From: Tenacibaculum sp. MAR_2009_124 | GTDB lineage: Bacteria > Bacteroidota > Bacteroidia > Flavobacteriales > Flavobacteriaceae | Assembly: GCF_900105455.1 (NCBI RefSeq) | Contig: NZ_FNSF01000002.1 | Span: forward strand, 241,501 to 305,500 | Direction: 5' to 3' | DNA length: 64,000 nucleotides | Shown here: positions 15,445 through 24,393 of the stretch, piece by piece | Numbering within the stretch: the stretch's first letter is position 1 | Layout: the number at the start of each line of letters is the position of its first letter | Notes under the pieces: model-generated | What the model was told of the DNA's origin: nothing | Databases searched by the model: none | Seen by the model: the letters and a program-made list of their open reading frames with translations, nothing else | Position numbers and translations under genes: made by a program

Positions 15445-17253
15445 TTAAAAGCAGTATTTATTTTCTGCTTTAAGTTTATCAGCAATAACATTACGTAACT
15501 CAATTACGTTAGGGTAATTTGCATACTTTGTAAAACGCTTTAATCCCATTAACATCATTCGTTGTTCATCACCTTCGGCAAAAGAAATAATACCTTCTTT
15601 AGCATTTTTGTTAATGATTTCTACGGCATTGTATAAATATAATTTAGCCATAGCAATTTGTTCTTTTTGAGAATCTTCACCAAAACGATTAACGTTTTTC
15701 TCTGTTCTTAAAATTCCTGATTCTGCCATATATATTTCAATTAAAATATTAGACGCAGCATTCAACAATTGTTGATGTTGTTCCAATTCGGGACCAAATT
15801 TTTGAATTGCAGCTCCGGCAACCATTAAGAATACTTTTTTAAGTTTTCTAATGATTTCTTTTTCTTCTGAGAAAAGTTCCGAATAATCAGGAGTATCGAA
15901 TGAAGGAATTCCCATTAGTTCATCGGCTACCTTCATAGCAGGGTTTAGTAAGTCAACATGACCTTTCATTGCCTTCTTAACCAACATTCCTACTGAAAGC
16001 ATACGGTTAATTTCGTTAGTACCTTCATAAATTCTCGCAATCCTGGCATCTCTCCATGCAGCTTCCATCGGAGTTTCTTCCGAGAATCCCATTCCTCCAA
16101 AAATTTGAATACCTTCATCAGCACAGTTTTGTACATCTTCTGATACAGCAACCTTCAAGATAGAACATTCAATAGCGTATTCTTCAACACCTTTTAATTC
16201 AGCTTCTTGATGTGTGTTCCCTTCAGATTCACGAATAGAGATTCTGTCTTCAATATTTTTAGCAGCTCTATAAGATGCCGATTCTCCCACATAAGCATTA
16301 GCAGCCATTTCTGCTAACTTTGATTTAATTGCTCCAAATTCGGCGATAGGAGTTTTAAATTGTTTACGTTCATTAGCATACTTAACCGCTTCAGTAGTAA
16401 TTCTTCGTTGAGAATCTAAACAGGCTGCTGCTAATTTAATACGTCCAACATTTAAAGCATTCATGGCTATTTTAAATCCACCACCACGAACAGAAAGCAT
16501 GTTTTCAACAGGTACTAAAGTATCGTTGAAAAATACTTGACGTGTAGAAGAAGCTCTAATACCCAATTTATGCTCTTCTTCGCCAAGAGTTACACCATTT
16601 GGATTGTCTTTGTCAAACTCAAGAATAAATCCTGTAATATTTTTATCATCTTCAATACGTGCAAATACAATAAAGATTTCGGCAAATCCTGCGTTTGAAA
16701 TCCACATTTTTTGACCGTTAATTTTATAATGTTTACCGTCTTCAGTTAATTCGGCAGTAGTTTTTCCCGAATTAGCATCAGAACCAGCACCTGGCTCAGT
16801 TAAACAGTAAGCACCAAATCTTTCACCAGAAGCTAAAGCGGGAACATATTTTTGCTTTTGCTCGTCGGTACCGTATAAAGTGATTGGCATTGTTCCAATC
16901 CCTGTATGGGCTCCAAAAGCTGTGCTAAAGGAACCAGTACCACTTGAAATATAATCACATGTTAGCATGGTAGAAACAAAGCCCATTCCCAAACCGCCAT
17001 AAGCCTCAGGTACAGCAACACCTAAAAAACCTAATTCACCTGCTTTACGCATCGTTTCTTCTGTTAAAGCATAATCTTTCGCCTCAAAACGATTTTTGTG
17101 AGGAATAATCTCACGGTCATTAAATTCTTTAACCGCTTCCTTCATCATTGTTTGCTCCTCAGAAAAATCTTCTGGGGTAAACACATCTTCACATTTTGTT
17201 TCTTTCACTAGGAACTGTCCTCCTCGTAAAATATCTGTTTTCACTTCTGACAT
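15445..17253 (-). CDS. Acyl-CoA dehydrogenase
   Basis: A 602-residue FAD enzyme that introduces the trans-2 double bond in acyl-CoA, the first step of beta-oxidation. The core at residues ~30-420 has FLGVAVPEAYGG, the FAD/substrate-binding GAYCLTEPGAGSDANSG and KMWISNAGFA, and RIYEGTNEINRML, whose glutamate is the usual catalytic base of this subfamily. The extra C-terminal 170 residues form the second helical domain seen in VLCAD-like and Bacillus FadE-like enzymes. It follows the thiolase with a 187-base gap that holds a perfect 17-base dyad, so it may have its own promoter as well as read-through from marR. Chain-length preference cannot be told from the sequence. Confidence 0.93.
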   Translation of the reverse strand: MSEVKTDILRGGQFLVKETKCEDVFTPEDFSEEQTMMKEAVKEFNDREIIPHKNRFEAKDYALTEETMRKAGELGFLGVAVPEAYGGLGMGFVSTMLTCDYISSGTGSFSTAFGAHTGIGTMPITLYGTDEQKQKYVPALASGERFGAYCLTEPGAGSDANSGKTTAELTEDGKHYKINGQKMWISNAGFAEIFIVFARIEDDKNITGFILEFDKDNPNGVTLGEEEHKLGIRASSTRQVFFNDTLVPVENMLSVRGGGFKIAMNALNVGRIKLAAACLDSQRRITTEAVKYANERKQFKTPIAEFGAIKSKLAEMAANAYVGESASYRAAKNIEDRISIRESEGNTHQEAELKGVEEYAIECSILKVAVSEDVQNCADEGIQIFGGMGFSEETPMEAAWRDARIARIYEGTNEINRMLSVGMLVKKAMKGHVDLLNPAMKVADELMGIPSFDTPDYSELFSEEKEIIRKLKKVFLMVAGAAIQKFGPELEQHQQLLNAASNILIEIYMAESGILRTEKNVNRFGEDSQKEQIAMAKLYLYNAVEIINKNAKEGIISFAEGDEQRMMLMGLKRFTKYANYPNVIELRNVIADKLKAENKYCF

Positions 17254-17410
17254 AATTATTTAGACTTTTTGTTAGAGGTAATATTGAGGCTTAGCATTCC
17301 GGGACAAATATTGTATAATAAGTGGTATAAAAACGAACTTTTAAATTTGCCATTCAATAACTAAGAACTAATCTCCATCTAATATGTTTTAATATATTTT
17401 TTTCACTGTT

Positions 17411-17427
17411 GTATTGAAATTCAATAC
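17411..17427. promoter_or_regulatory. 17-base perfect dyad between thiolase and acyl-CoA dehydrogenase
   Basis: GTATTGAA-A-TTCAATAC is fully symmetric around one base. It lies 14 bases past the thiolase stop and about 160 bases before the acyl-CoA dehydrogenase start. It has no T-run, so it looks more like an operator than a terminator. No binding protein can be named. Confidence 0.4.
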
Positions 17428-17440
17428 TCATTTACCATTA

Positions 17441-18631
17441 CTATTTTAAGAATTCAAAAATTCCCGCAGCACCTTGCCCTGTACCGACACACATAGTTAC
17501 CATTCCATATTTACCGCTCATTTCGCGCTTACGCATTTCATCGAATAGTTGAACAGAGAGTTTACCTCCAGTACATCCTAATGGGTGACCTAAGGCAATA
17601 GCTCCTCCATTTACATTGATAATTTCTGGATTTAAATCTAATTCTCTTACTACTGCTAATGATTGAGAAGCAAATGCTTCGTTCAATTCAATTAAATCAA
17701 TATCACTTTGTTTAAGTCCAGCTTGCTTTAATGCTTTAGGAATAGCAGCAACAGGACCGATCCCCATAATTCTAGGAGGAACACCAGCAGCGGCATAACT
17801 AACCATACGAGCTTCTGGTTCAATGTTTAATTCTTTAACCATATCCTCACTCATAACCATTACAAAAGCAGCTCCATCACTAGTTTGAGATGAGTTACCT
17901 GCGGTTACTGAACCATTTGCAGCGAAAACTGGGCGAAGTCTAGCTAAAGCTTCTACACTTGTGCCTCTACGAGGCCCTTCGTCTTTAGTAACAGTATAGT
18001 CACGTGTAGCGCGTTTTCCTTTACTATCAATATAAGTTTCTTCAATATTAATTGGAACAATTTGATCTTGAAAACGATTCTCATCTAGTGCTTTAAGAGC
18101 CTTTGTATGTGATTCGTATGCGAATTTATCTTGGTCATCACGAGAAATATTAAATTGTTGGGCAACAGCTTCTGCTGTATTTCCCATTCCCCAATAGTAG
18201 TCCTCATGACCTTCATTTACAATATCATAGTTTAACTCTGGTTTAAACCCTGTCATAGGAACCGAACTCATACTTTCAGTACCACCAGCGATAATACATT
18301 CGGCCATTCCTGATTGTATTTTCGCAACTGCCATACCGATAGTTTCTAATCCTGAAGAACAAAAACGGTTAACTGTTACCCCAGGTACATCAACAGAATC
18401 TAATCCTATTAATGAGATAATTCTAGCCATATTCAGACCTTGAGAACCTTCAGGCATTGCATTTCCTACAATAACATCGTCGATTCTTTTAACATCAAAT
18501 TCAGGTAATTTACCCATCATAAATTTGATAGTTTCGGCCGCCAATTCATCAGCTCTTTTAAATCTGAACACACCTTTTTTAGATTTACCTACGGCGGTTC
18601 TGTATCCTTTTACTATATATGCTGTTTTCAT
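17441..18631 (-). CDS. fadA: Acetyl-CoA acyltransferase (3-ketoacyl-CoA thiolase)
   Basis: A 396-residue thiolase that cleaves 3-ketoacyl-CoA with CoA, the last step of beta-oxidation. The nucleophile cysteine lies in VNRFCSSGLETI (about residue 90). The second active-site blocks are NEAFASQ, GGAIALGHPLGCTG (histidine) and CVGTGQGAAG (acid/base cysteine). Length fits the family. It lies 75 bases downstream of the multifunctional dehydrogenase/crotonase gene, which favours a degradative FadA over a biosynthetic acetoacetyl-CoA thiolase. It is cytoplasmic and probably forms a complex with that enzyme. Confidence 0.94.
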   Translation of the reverse strand: MKTAYIVKGYRTAVGKSKKGVFRFKRADELAAETIKFMMGKLPEFDVKRIDDVIVGNAMPEGSQGLNMARIISLIGLDSVDVPGVTVNRFCSSGLETIGMAVAKIQSGMAECIIAGGTESMSSVPMTGFKPELNYDIVNEGHEDYYWGMGNTAEAVAQQFNISRDDQDKFAYESHTKALKALDENRFQDQIVPINIEETYIDSKGKRATRDYTVTKDEGPRRGTSVEALARLRPVFAANGSVTAGNSSQTSDGAAFVMVMSEDMVKELNIEPEARMVSYAAAGVPPRIMGIGPVAAIPKALKQAGLKQSDIDLIELNEAFASQSLAVVRELDLNPEIINVNGGAIALGHPLGCTGGKLSVQLFDEMRKREMSGKYGMVTMCVGTGQGAAGIFEFLK

Positions 18632-18706
18632 AAATTTAGTTTTTAGTGCTTAGTTTTAAGTTTTAATACTCATAACTAAAAAATAACAATTAAGCACTCG
18701 CAACTA

Positions 18707-21112
18707 TTAGTTGCGAAGTGGTTTACCAGTTTTTAACATATGCTGAATGCGCTCTAATGTTTTGCGCTCAGTAGTCAAACTTAAAACAGCTTCGCGTTCA
18801 ATGTCTAATAAATATTGCTCAGTAACTTTTGTTGGTTCTGACAAATCTCCTCCGGCCATAACATAGGCTAGTTTATTCGCTATTTTTTGGTCGTGTTCGG
18901 ATATAAATCTTGAAGCCTTCATCGCATCCGTACCAACCATAAATGTACCTAAGGCTTGTTTACCAAGTACTAATACATCTTTTCTTTTTGTAGGTTGCGT
19001 ATAACCAGCTTCAGCCATTAAAACAGCATGTTTTTTAGCTTCGGCTATCTGACGATCTTTATTCACTACAACAACATCTTTCCCTTTTTCTAAGAATCCT
19101 AAATCATAGGCTTCATAAGCTGAGGTAGAAACTTTTGCCATAGCTACTGTAAGAAAATATTCCTGTAATACATTTAACTGAACATCTCCTTTATGAAATA
19201 AATCTGAAGCTCTTAGTGCCATTTCTTTCGAACCTGCACCTCCAGGGATAATTCCAACACCAAATTCAACAAGTCCCATATAGGTTTCTGATGCAGCCAC
19301 AATTTTGTCAACATGCATTGATAGCTCACAAGCCCCTCCGAAAGAATATCCGTGTGGAGCAGAAATCGTTGGAATTGATGAGTAACGCAAGCGCATTACA
19401 GTATCTTGGAAGTACTTAATGGCCATATTTAATTCATCATATTCTTGCTCTACGGCCATCATGAATATCATTCCAATATTTGCACCAACCGAGAAGTTAG
19501 CCCCTTGGTTACCTATAACAAGTCCTTGGAAATCTTTTTCTGCTAAATCAACAGCTTTATTCAAACCAGCTAAAACATCACCTCCAATGGTGTTCATTTT
19601 AGATTGGAATTCACAGTTTAAAATCCCATCTCCTAAATCTTCAATAACAACACCAGAGTTTTTAAATACTTCTTTAGTTTTTCTAATGTTATCAAGAATA
19701 ATAAATGAATCTTGTCCTGGTTTTTTAACTTGTGCTTTTTGTGTTACATCATAATAGTAAGTGGCACCTTCTTTTACTGTATAGAAAGAAGTTTCTCCCT
19801 TACTTGCCATTTCCGATATCCAAGCAGCAGGCTCGTTTCCTTCTGCTTTCATTAACTCAATACCTTTTTCTAAACCGACAGCGTCCCAAATTTCAAAGGG
19901 CCCGTTTTCCCAGCCAAAACCAGCTTTCATAGCATCATCAATACGATACAATTCATCTGAAATTTCAGGAATTCTATTTTGAACATAAGCAAACATTGCT
20001 GCAAAATTCTTACGATAGAATTCTCCTGCTTTGTCTTTTCCTCCAACTAAAACTTTAAAGCGATCAATAGGCTTGTCAATCGTTTTGGTTAACTCTAAAG
20101 TGGCAAATTTTGCTCTCTTCTTTGTACGATATTCCATCGTATCAAGGTCAAGAGATAAAATTTCTTTTTTACCTTCGGCATTTACCGACTTTTTATAAAA
20201 ACCTTGTTTTGTTTTACTACCAAGCCATTTATTTTCCATCATTGTGGTAATGAAGCTAGGAAGTTTAAACAATTCATGTGCCTCATCATCTGGGCAGTTG
20301 TCATAAATACCGTTAGCAACATGTACTAATGTATCTAATCCTACTACATCTACAGTGCGGAAAGTAGCCGATTTTGGACGACCAATAACTGGCCCAGTCA
20401 GTTTATCAACTTCTTCAATAGTTAACCCTAATTCCTTTACTTGATGGAATAACGATTGAATCCCGAAGATTCCTATTCTGTTACCAATAAAGGCAGGGGT
20501 GTCTTTTGCTAATACTGAAGTTTTACCTAAAAACTTAGATCCGTAATCCATTAAGAAATCAATGATTTCAGGTTTACAGTCTGGTCCAGGTACAACTTCA
20601 AATAATTTTAAATATCTAGGAGGATTAAAAAAGTGAGTAACTGCAAAATGCTCGCGGAAGTCTTCACTTCTTCCATCATTCATGAATTTAATCGGAATTC
20701 CTGATGTATTCGAAGAAATAATGGTACCAGGAGTACGATATTTTTCAATTTTTTCGAAAACACTTTGTTTAATGTCTAATCGCTCAACAACAACCTCCAT
20801 AATCCAATCGACATCTTTGATCTTATGCAGATCATCTTCTAAGTTTCCTGTTGTGATTCGACTCGCAAACTTTTTACTATAAATAGGAGATGGTTTCGAT
20901 TTTAACGAAGCGGTTAAAGCATCATTCACTAAACGATTTCGAACTACTTTGTCTTCTAAAGTTAATCCTTTTGCTTTTTCTTTGTCGTTAAGTTCTCTTG
21001 GAACAATATCAAGTAATAAAACTTCAACGCCAATATTAGCAAAATGACATGCAATTCCAGATCCCATGATTCCAGAACCGATAATTGCAACTTTCTTAAT
21101 TCTTCTTGTCAT
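18707..21112 (-). CDS. 3-hydroxyacyl-CoA dehydrogenase / enoyl-CoA hydratase (FadN-like)
   Basis: An 801-residue fusion doing the second and third steps of beta-oxidation. The N-terminal NAD domain has GSGIMGSGIACHFANIG (residues ~12-28), then SSNTSGI and HFFNPPRYLKLFEVV of the hydroxyacyl dehydrogenase, with C-terminal dehydrogenase domains to about 440. The crotonase part follows (from ~490), with GANFSVGANI and PHGYSFGGACELSMHVD forming the oxyanion hole. This domain order, dehydrogenase first, is that of Bacillus FadN, the reverse of E. coli FadB. It starts 14 bases after the marR stop and is followed by the thiolase. A glutamate-glutamate catalytic pair in the crotonase part was not verified residue by residue. 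Confidence 0.93.
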   Translation of the reverse strand: MTRRIKKVAIIGSGIMGSGIACHFANIGVEVLLLDIVPRELNDKEKAKGLTLEDKVVRNRLVNDALTASLKSKPSPIYSKKFASRITTGNLEDDLHKIKDVDWIMEVVVERLDIKQSVFEKIEKYRTPGTIISSNTSGIPIKFMNDGRSEDFREHFAVTHFFNPPRYLKLFEVVPGPDCKPEIIDFLMDYGSKFLGKTSVLAKDTPAFIGNRIGIFGIQSLFHQVKELGLTIEEVDKLTGPVIGRPKSATFRTVDVVGLDTLVHVANGIYDNCPDDEAHELFKLPSFITTMMENKWLGSKTKQGFYKKSVNAEGKKEILSLDLDTMEYRTKKRAKFATLELTKTIDKPIDRFKVLVGGKDKAGEFYRKNFAAMFAYVQNRIPEISDELYRIDDAMKAGFGWENGPFEIWDAVGLEKGIELMKAEGNEPAAWISEMASKGETSFYTVKEGATYYYDVTQKAQVKKPGQDSFIILDNIRKTKEVFKNSGVVIEDLGDGILNCEFQSKMNTIGGDVLAGLNKAVDLAEKDFQGLVIGNQGANFSVGANIGMIFMMAVEQEYDELNMAIKYFQDTVMRLRYSSIPTISAPHGYSFGGACELSMHVDKIVAASETYMGLVEFGVGIIPGGAGSKEMALRASDLFHKGDVQLNVLQEYFLTVAMAKVSTSAYEAYDLGFLEKGKDVVVVNKDRQIAEAKKHAVLMAEAGYTQPTKRKDVLVLGKQALGTFMVGTDAMKASRFISEHDQKIANKLAYVMAGGDLSEPTKVTEQYLLDIEREAVLSLTTERKTLERIQHMLKTGKPLRN

Positions 21113-21126
21113 TTGGTTTATAGTTT

Positions 21127-21585
21127 TTATACAGCTTTATTGTTAATGTTATTGTAAATTAACTTGTCTGTAATAAGTTTATTTATAGTTTCCGTTACTT
21201 TAAAAAAACTGTCAAGTTCTTTTTCTGTAATGTATTCTCTTATTTTGTTGTTAAACTGATATACGTGTCCTTTCGAAACTTTACGCATTTCTTTACCGAA
21301 ATCTGTAAGTTTAATAATAACACTTCTTCCATCATTAGGATTTTTTGTTCTACATATTAATCCTTTATCTTCCATTGTTTTTAATAATCGAGAAAGACTA
21401 GTGGGTTCCATACCCATTAAAGGACCTAATGAAGTTGATGGGGTTCCTTCTGTAAAATCAATATTTAACAAAGCAAATGCAGTAGCCATGGTGCTATTGT
21501 GTTTAGCAGCTTGCTCATTATACATCTTGGCGACAGCTTGCCAAGTGGCTCTTAATTGATGGTCTATCGATTTATTTTTATCCAT
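21127..21585 (-). CDS. MarR family transcriptional regulator of the fatty-acid operon
   Basis: A 152-residue winged-helix dimer-forming regulator. Visible are the N-terminal dimerisation helix with LRATWQAVAKMYNEQA, the recognition helix region TSLGPLMGMEPTSLSRLLKTM, and the wing DKGLICRTKNPNDGRSVIIKLT, with DxRS/G typical of MarR. It is the first gene of the beta-oxidation operon and its promoter carries two inverted 12-base sites, so autorepression of the whole operon is likely. By analogy with FadR-like MarR proteins an acyl-CoA could be the ligand; that is inference. ATG start; its -7 box is 8 bases upstream of the start. Confidence 0.92.
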   Translation of the reverse strand: MDKNKSIDHQLRATWQAVAKMYNEQAAKHNSTMATAFALLNIDFTEGTPSTSLGPLMGMEPTSLSRLLKTMEDKGLICRTKNPNDGRSVIIKLTDFGKEMRKVSKGHVYQFNNKIREYITEKELDSFFKVTETINKLITDKLIYNNINNKAV

Positions 21586-21592
21586 ATAAGGT

Positions 21593-21600
21593 CAAATATA
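21593..21600 (-). promoter_or_regulatory. -7 box of the marR-fad operon
   Basis: On the minus strand TATATTTG matches TAnnTTTG exactly. It is very close to the ATG (7 bases between), so the transcript would be nearly leaderless. Confidence 0.5.
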
Positions 21601-21612
21601 TAAAAAATATAT

Positions 21613-21652
21613 TATGCACGCATAGCAAATGTGAAAAAATTATGCGTGCATA
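21613..21652. promoter_or_regulatory. Paired MarR-type operators
   Basis: TATGCACGCATA (21613-21624) and TATGCGTGCATA (21641-21652) are exact reverse complements of each other, 28 bases centre to centre, and each is itself a near-perfect palindrome (10 of 12 positions). They lie immediately upstream of the -7 box of the fad operon, so a bound MarR dimer would cover the promoter. They could also affect the divergent GH16 gene. Confidence 0.75.
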
Positions 21653-21725
21653 GCTTTTTTTATCGTATCTGTTAATTATGTGTCTTGTTTTTAAAATGTT
21701 TATTTTTAGTGTTTTAAATGTAATT

Positions 21726-23276
21726 ATGAAGGGTTTAGTATTTGTTTTTTTCTGTTGTTTACAGACAGTTTTCTCATTTTCACAAGAATTTCCGATTGAT
21801 TTTTCCGATGATGCCGATGTATTTATAGGTTTTGAAGGGAGTGGCTTCAGTAAAAGATTAGATCCAGGAAATAGTTCAAATACGGTTGGACAATTTTTTA
21901 ATGATGGTTCAAGCCTAACGCAGGGTTTTTTTATTGATTTCGCGGAAGAAGTTAATTTAAATGAAGAAAATACTCTAACACTTTCTTTTTATTCCTTCGA
22001 TCCTAATGCACATACTATTAAATTGAAGTTAGAAAATGGAGGAACCGACCCCGATATTGAAATTGACGTAACTACCCAGGCAATATCTGGATGGCAACAT
22101 GATATTAGCTTCGATTTTGTGGAAACCACTGGAACATATAGTAGATTTACTATTTTTATTGATTTTGGAACTACACAAACAGGAACTTATTTATTAGATG
22201 ATATTCATAATGGATCTGAAACACAAAACCCTAATCCAGATGACCCTGACGTCGTTTATGATGTTTTAGTTTGGTCTGATGAGTTTGATAGCGGAAATAC
22301 TCAAGAAGTTATAGATAACAGTAAATGGTTTCATCAAACACAATTGCCAGCAGGAGGAAATTGGTTTAATGGTGAGCAACAACATTATACGAATAGAATA
22401 GAAAATTCTTATATTCAAGATGGGTTTTTACATGTTAGTGCGAAGAAAGAGGTTTTTACGGATCAAGGGGAAACTAAAAATTATACTTCCGCCAGATTGA
22501 ATTCTAAATTTGCTTTTACTTATGGTAGAGTAGATGTTAGAGCTAAACTACCGGAAGGAGCAGGAACTTGGCCAGCTATTTGGACTCTTGGGAAAAATAT
22601 AAACGAGTCAGGGGCGTATTGGCAGACACAAGGCTATGGAACAACGTCATGGCCAGCTTGTGGAGAAATCGATATTATGGAGCACGGTTTAGGTGCTGTA
22701 AATCATACTTCAAGTGCTATTCACACGCCTTCCAGTTTTGGAAATACTGTAAATGTGGCCTCTCAAGAAATAACAGATGTAGCTCATAATTTTCATGTGT
22801 ATTCTGTGAATTGGTCTCCGTTTAAAATTATCTTCTTGGTTGACAATACAGCCTTTTATACTTATGAACCAGCTCAACAAAATTCAAATACTTGGCCGTT
22901 TGATTTAGATCAATATTTATTACTGAATGTGGCAATGGGAGGAGTCGCAGGAGCGATAGATCCGAATTTTTCTGAAAGCGATATGATCATTGATTATGTG
23001 AGAGTTTATCAATCAGAAGATATTTTATCTATAGAAGAATTTGAAGAAACATCTATCAATATATTTCCTAATCCTACAGAAGATTTCATTAATATTAGCA
23101 GTGATGATTTGATTGACGAGATAATATTGTTTAATGTGTTAGGAAAAAAGGTGTTAATCAGGAAAGTTAATAATTTTAGCTACCGTTTACCTATTCATGA
23201 TTTTTTCAAAGGAATCTATTTTTTAGAAACATGGTCCAATAAGAAAAAAAATAGGAACAAAATTATTATTAATTAA
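21726..23276 (+). CDS. Secreted glycoside hydrolase family 16 (laminarinase-like)
   Basis: A 516-residue extracellular endo-beta-glucanase or related galactanase. I choose the ATG at 21726, which gives a normal signal peptide (MKGLVFVFFCCLQTVFSFSQ); the 16 residues before it would spoil it. Residues ~25-170 are a beta-rich carbohydrate-binding-like domain. The GH16 catalytic domain follows (~180-430), with the signature GEIDIMEHG whose nucleophile and acid/base glutamates are E314 and E319, and WPAIWTLGKN and DYVRVYQS at its edges. The last ~80 residues, starting INIFPNPTEDFINI, are a type A sorting domain for type IX secretion. EIDIME favours laminarin-type beta-1,3-glucan, but substrate is inferred. 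Confidence 0.93.
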   Translation: MKGLVFVFFCCLQTVFSFSQEFPIDFSDDADVFIGFEGSGFSKRLDPGNSSNTVGQFFNDGSSLTQGFFIDFAEEVNLNEENTLTLSFYSFDPNAHTIKLKLENGGTDPDIEIDVTTQAISGWQHDISFDFVETTGTYSRFTIFIDFGTTQTGTYLLDDIHNGSETQNPNPDDPDVVYDVLVWSDEFDSGNTQEVIDNSKWFHQTQLPAGGNWFNGEQQHYTNRIENSYIQDGFLHVSAKKEVFTDQGETKNYTSARLNSKFAFTYGRVDVRAKLPEGAGTWPAIWTLGKNINESGAYWQTQGYGTTSWPACGEIDIMEHGLGAVNHTSSAIHTPSSFGNTVNVASQEITDVAHNFHVYSVNWSPFKIIFLVDNTAFYTYEPAQQNSNTWPFDLDQYLLLNVAMGGVAGAIDPNFSESDMIIDYVRVYQSEDILSIEEFEETSINIFPNPTEDFINISSDDLIDEIILFNVLGKKVLIRKVNNFSYRLPIHDFFKGIYFLETWSNKKKNRNKIIIN

Positions 23277-23406
23277 GGATGTTATTTGGAATTCAAGGGT
23301 TTTGAAATAAAATAACTTTTGGTTGGTGTCAGAAACAAAGTTTTAAGAATAAAGATCTTCTTTGTAACAATTAATAAGTCTTCAATACTAATTGAATAGA
23401 AATATG

Positions 23407-23414
23407 TAAGTTTG
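23407..23414 (+). promoter_or_regulatory. -7 box of the ABC exporter operon
   Basis: TAAGTTTG matches TAnnTTTG and lies 46 bases before the ATG at 23460. It overlaps the start of the longer TTG-initiated frame, which supports the downstream ATG. Confidence 0.55.
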
Positions 23415-23459
23415 TTCGTACTTACGGATATAGAAAACAAAAATCAACTATTAAAATCA

Positions 23460-24389
23460 ATGGATAATTTATTAGAAATTAATAATGTGGTAAAACGCTA
23501 TGGAGATTATACTGCATTAAATAATGTTTCCATGCATATTCCAAAAGGAAGTGTTTTTGGGTTATTGGGACCCAATGGGGCAGGAAAGACTTCTTTAATT
23601 AGGATAATCAATCAAATAACAATGGCAGATAGTGGTTCTGTAATTTTAGATGGTGAAGCGCTAGCTCCTCATCATGTGGAGCATATTGGTTATCTACCAG
23701 AAGAAAGAGGGTTGTATAAAAGTATGAAAGTTGGAGAGCAAGCTCTGTACTTGGCTCAGCTAAAAGGATTGTCGAAATCGGAAGCCAAAAAAAGACTTAA
23801 GTACTGGTTTGATAAGTTTGACATTGGTGCTTGGTGGGGTAAGAAAATAGAAGAGTTATCGAAAGGAATGGCTCAAAAGGTGCAATTTATTGTGACGATA
23901 ATGCACAATCCGAAGCTACTAATATTTGATGAACCATTTTCAGGTTTTGATCCTATTAATGCCCAATTAATTGCTCAAGAGATATTGCAACTAAGAGATC
24001 AAGGAGCTACCATAATTTTTTCTACACATAGAATGGAAAGTGTGGAAGAAATGTGCGACTACATTGCTTTAATAGATAAATCAAATAAAGTACTTGATGG
24101 TAAATTGGTCGATATAAAAAAGCAATTTCGAACAAATACATTTCAAGTAGGTATCAATACGACGGGTTCAGTTGAGCTGAAAGGTCTTTTGAAAGAAAAA
24201 TTTACTGTTTCGCCTGCTGATTTTGCTACTGTAAATGAAGGGTTAAAATTAAACGTAAAACTTCAGGAAGGAGATTCTCCGAACGACTTATTATCGTTTC
24301 TGATGAATAGGGGCGAGGTACACCATTTTGTTGAATTAATTCCGAGTGCCAACGATATATTTATTGAGGCCGTAAACAAAAACAGCTAG
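23460..24389 (+). CDS. ABC transporter ATP-binding protein (NatA-like)
   Basis: A 309-residue cytoplasmic ATPase that powers the adjacent permease. Walker A is GPNGAGKTS near residue 38, the signature is LSKGMAQKVQ and Walker B is LLIFDEPFSGFDP, followed by the switch histidine in FSTHRME. The C-terminal 90 residues form an accessory domain seen in DrrA/NatA-type exporters. The start is taken at the ATG before DNLLEINNVVKRYGD because the in-frame TTG further upstream overlaps the promoter. The stop is followed by the permease start after 4 bases. Such pairs export sodium, drugs or other small molecules; the substrate is not shown. Confidence 0.92.
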   Translation: MDNLLEINNVVKRYGDYTALNNVSMHIPKGSVFGLLGPNGAGKTSLIRIINQITMADSGSVILDGEALAPHHVEHIGYLPEERGLYKSMKVGEQALYLAQLKGLSKSEAKKRLKYWFDKFDIGAWWGKKIEELSKGMAQKVQFIVTIMHNPKLLIFDEPFSGFDPINAQLIAQEILQLRDQGATIIFSTHRMESVEEMCDYIALIDKSNKVLDGKLVDIKKQFRTNTFQVGINTTGSVELKGLLKEKFTVSPADFATVNEGLKLNVKLQEGDSPNDLLSFLMNRGEVHHFVELIPSANDIFIEAVNKNS

Positions 24390-24393
24390 TCAA

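Noticed and set aside
19419..19754. Plus-strand frames inside the hydroxyacyl-CoA dehydrogenase gene
   Set aside because: They are antisense shadows of a well supported gene and show no family features.
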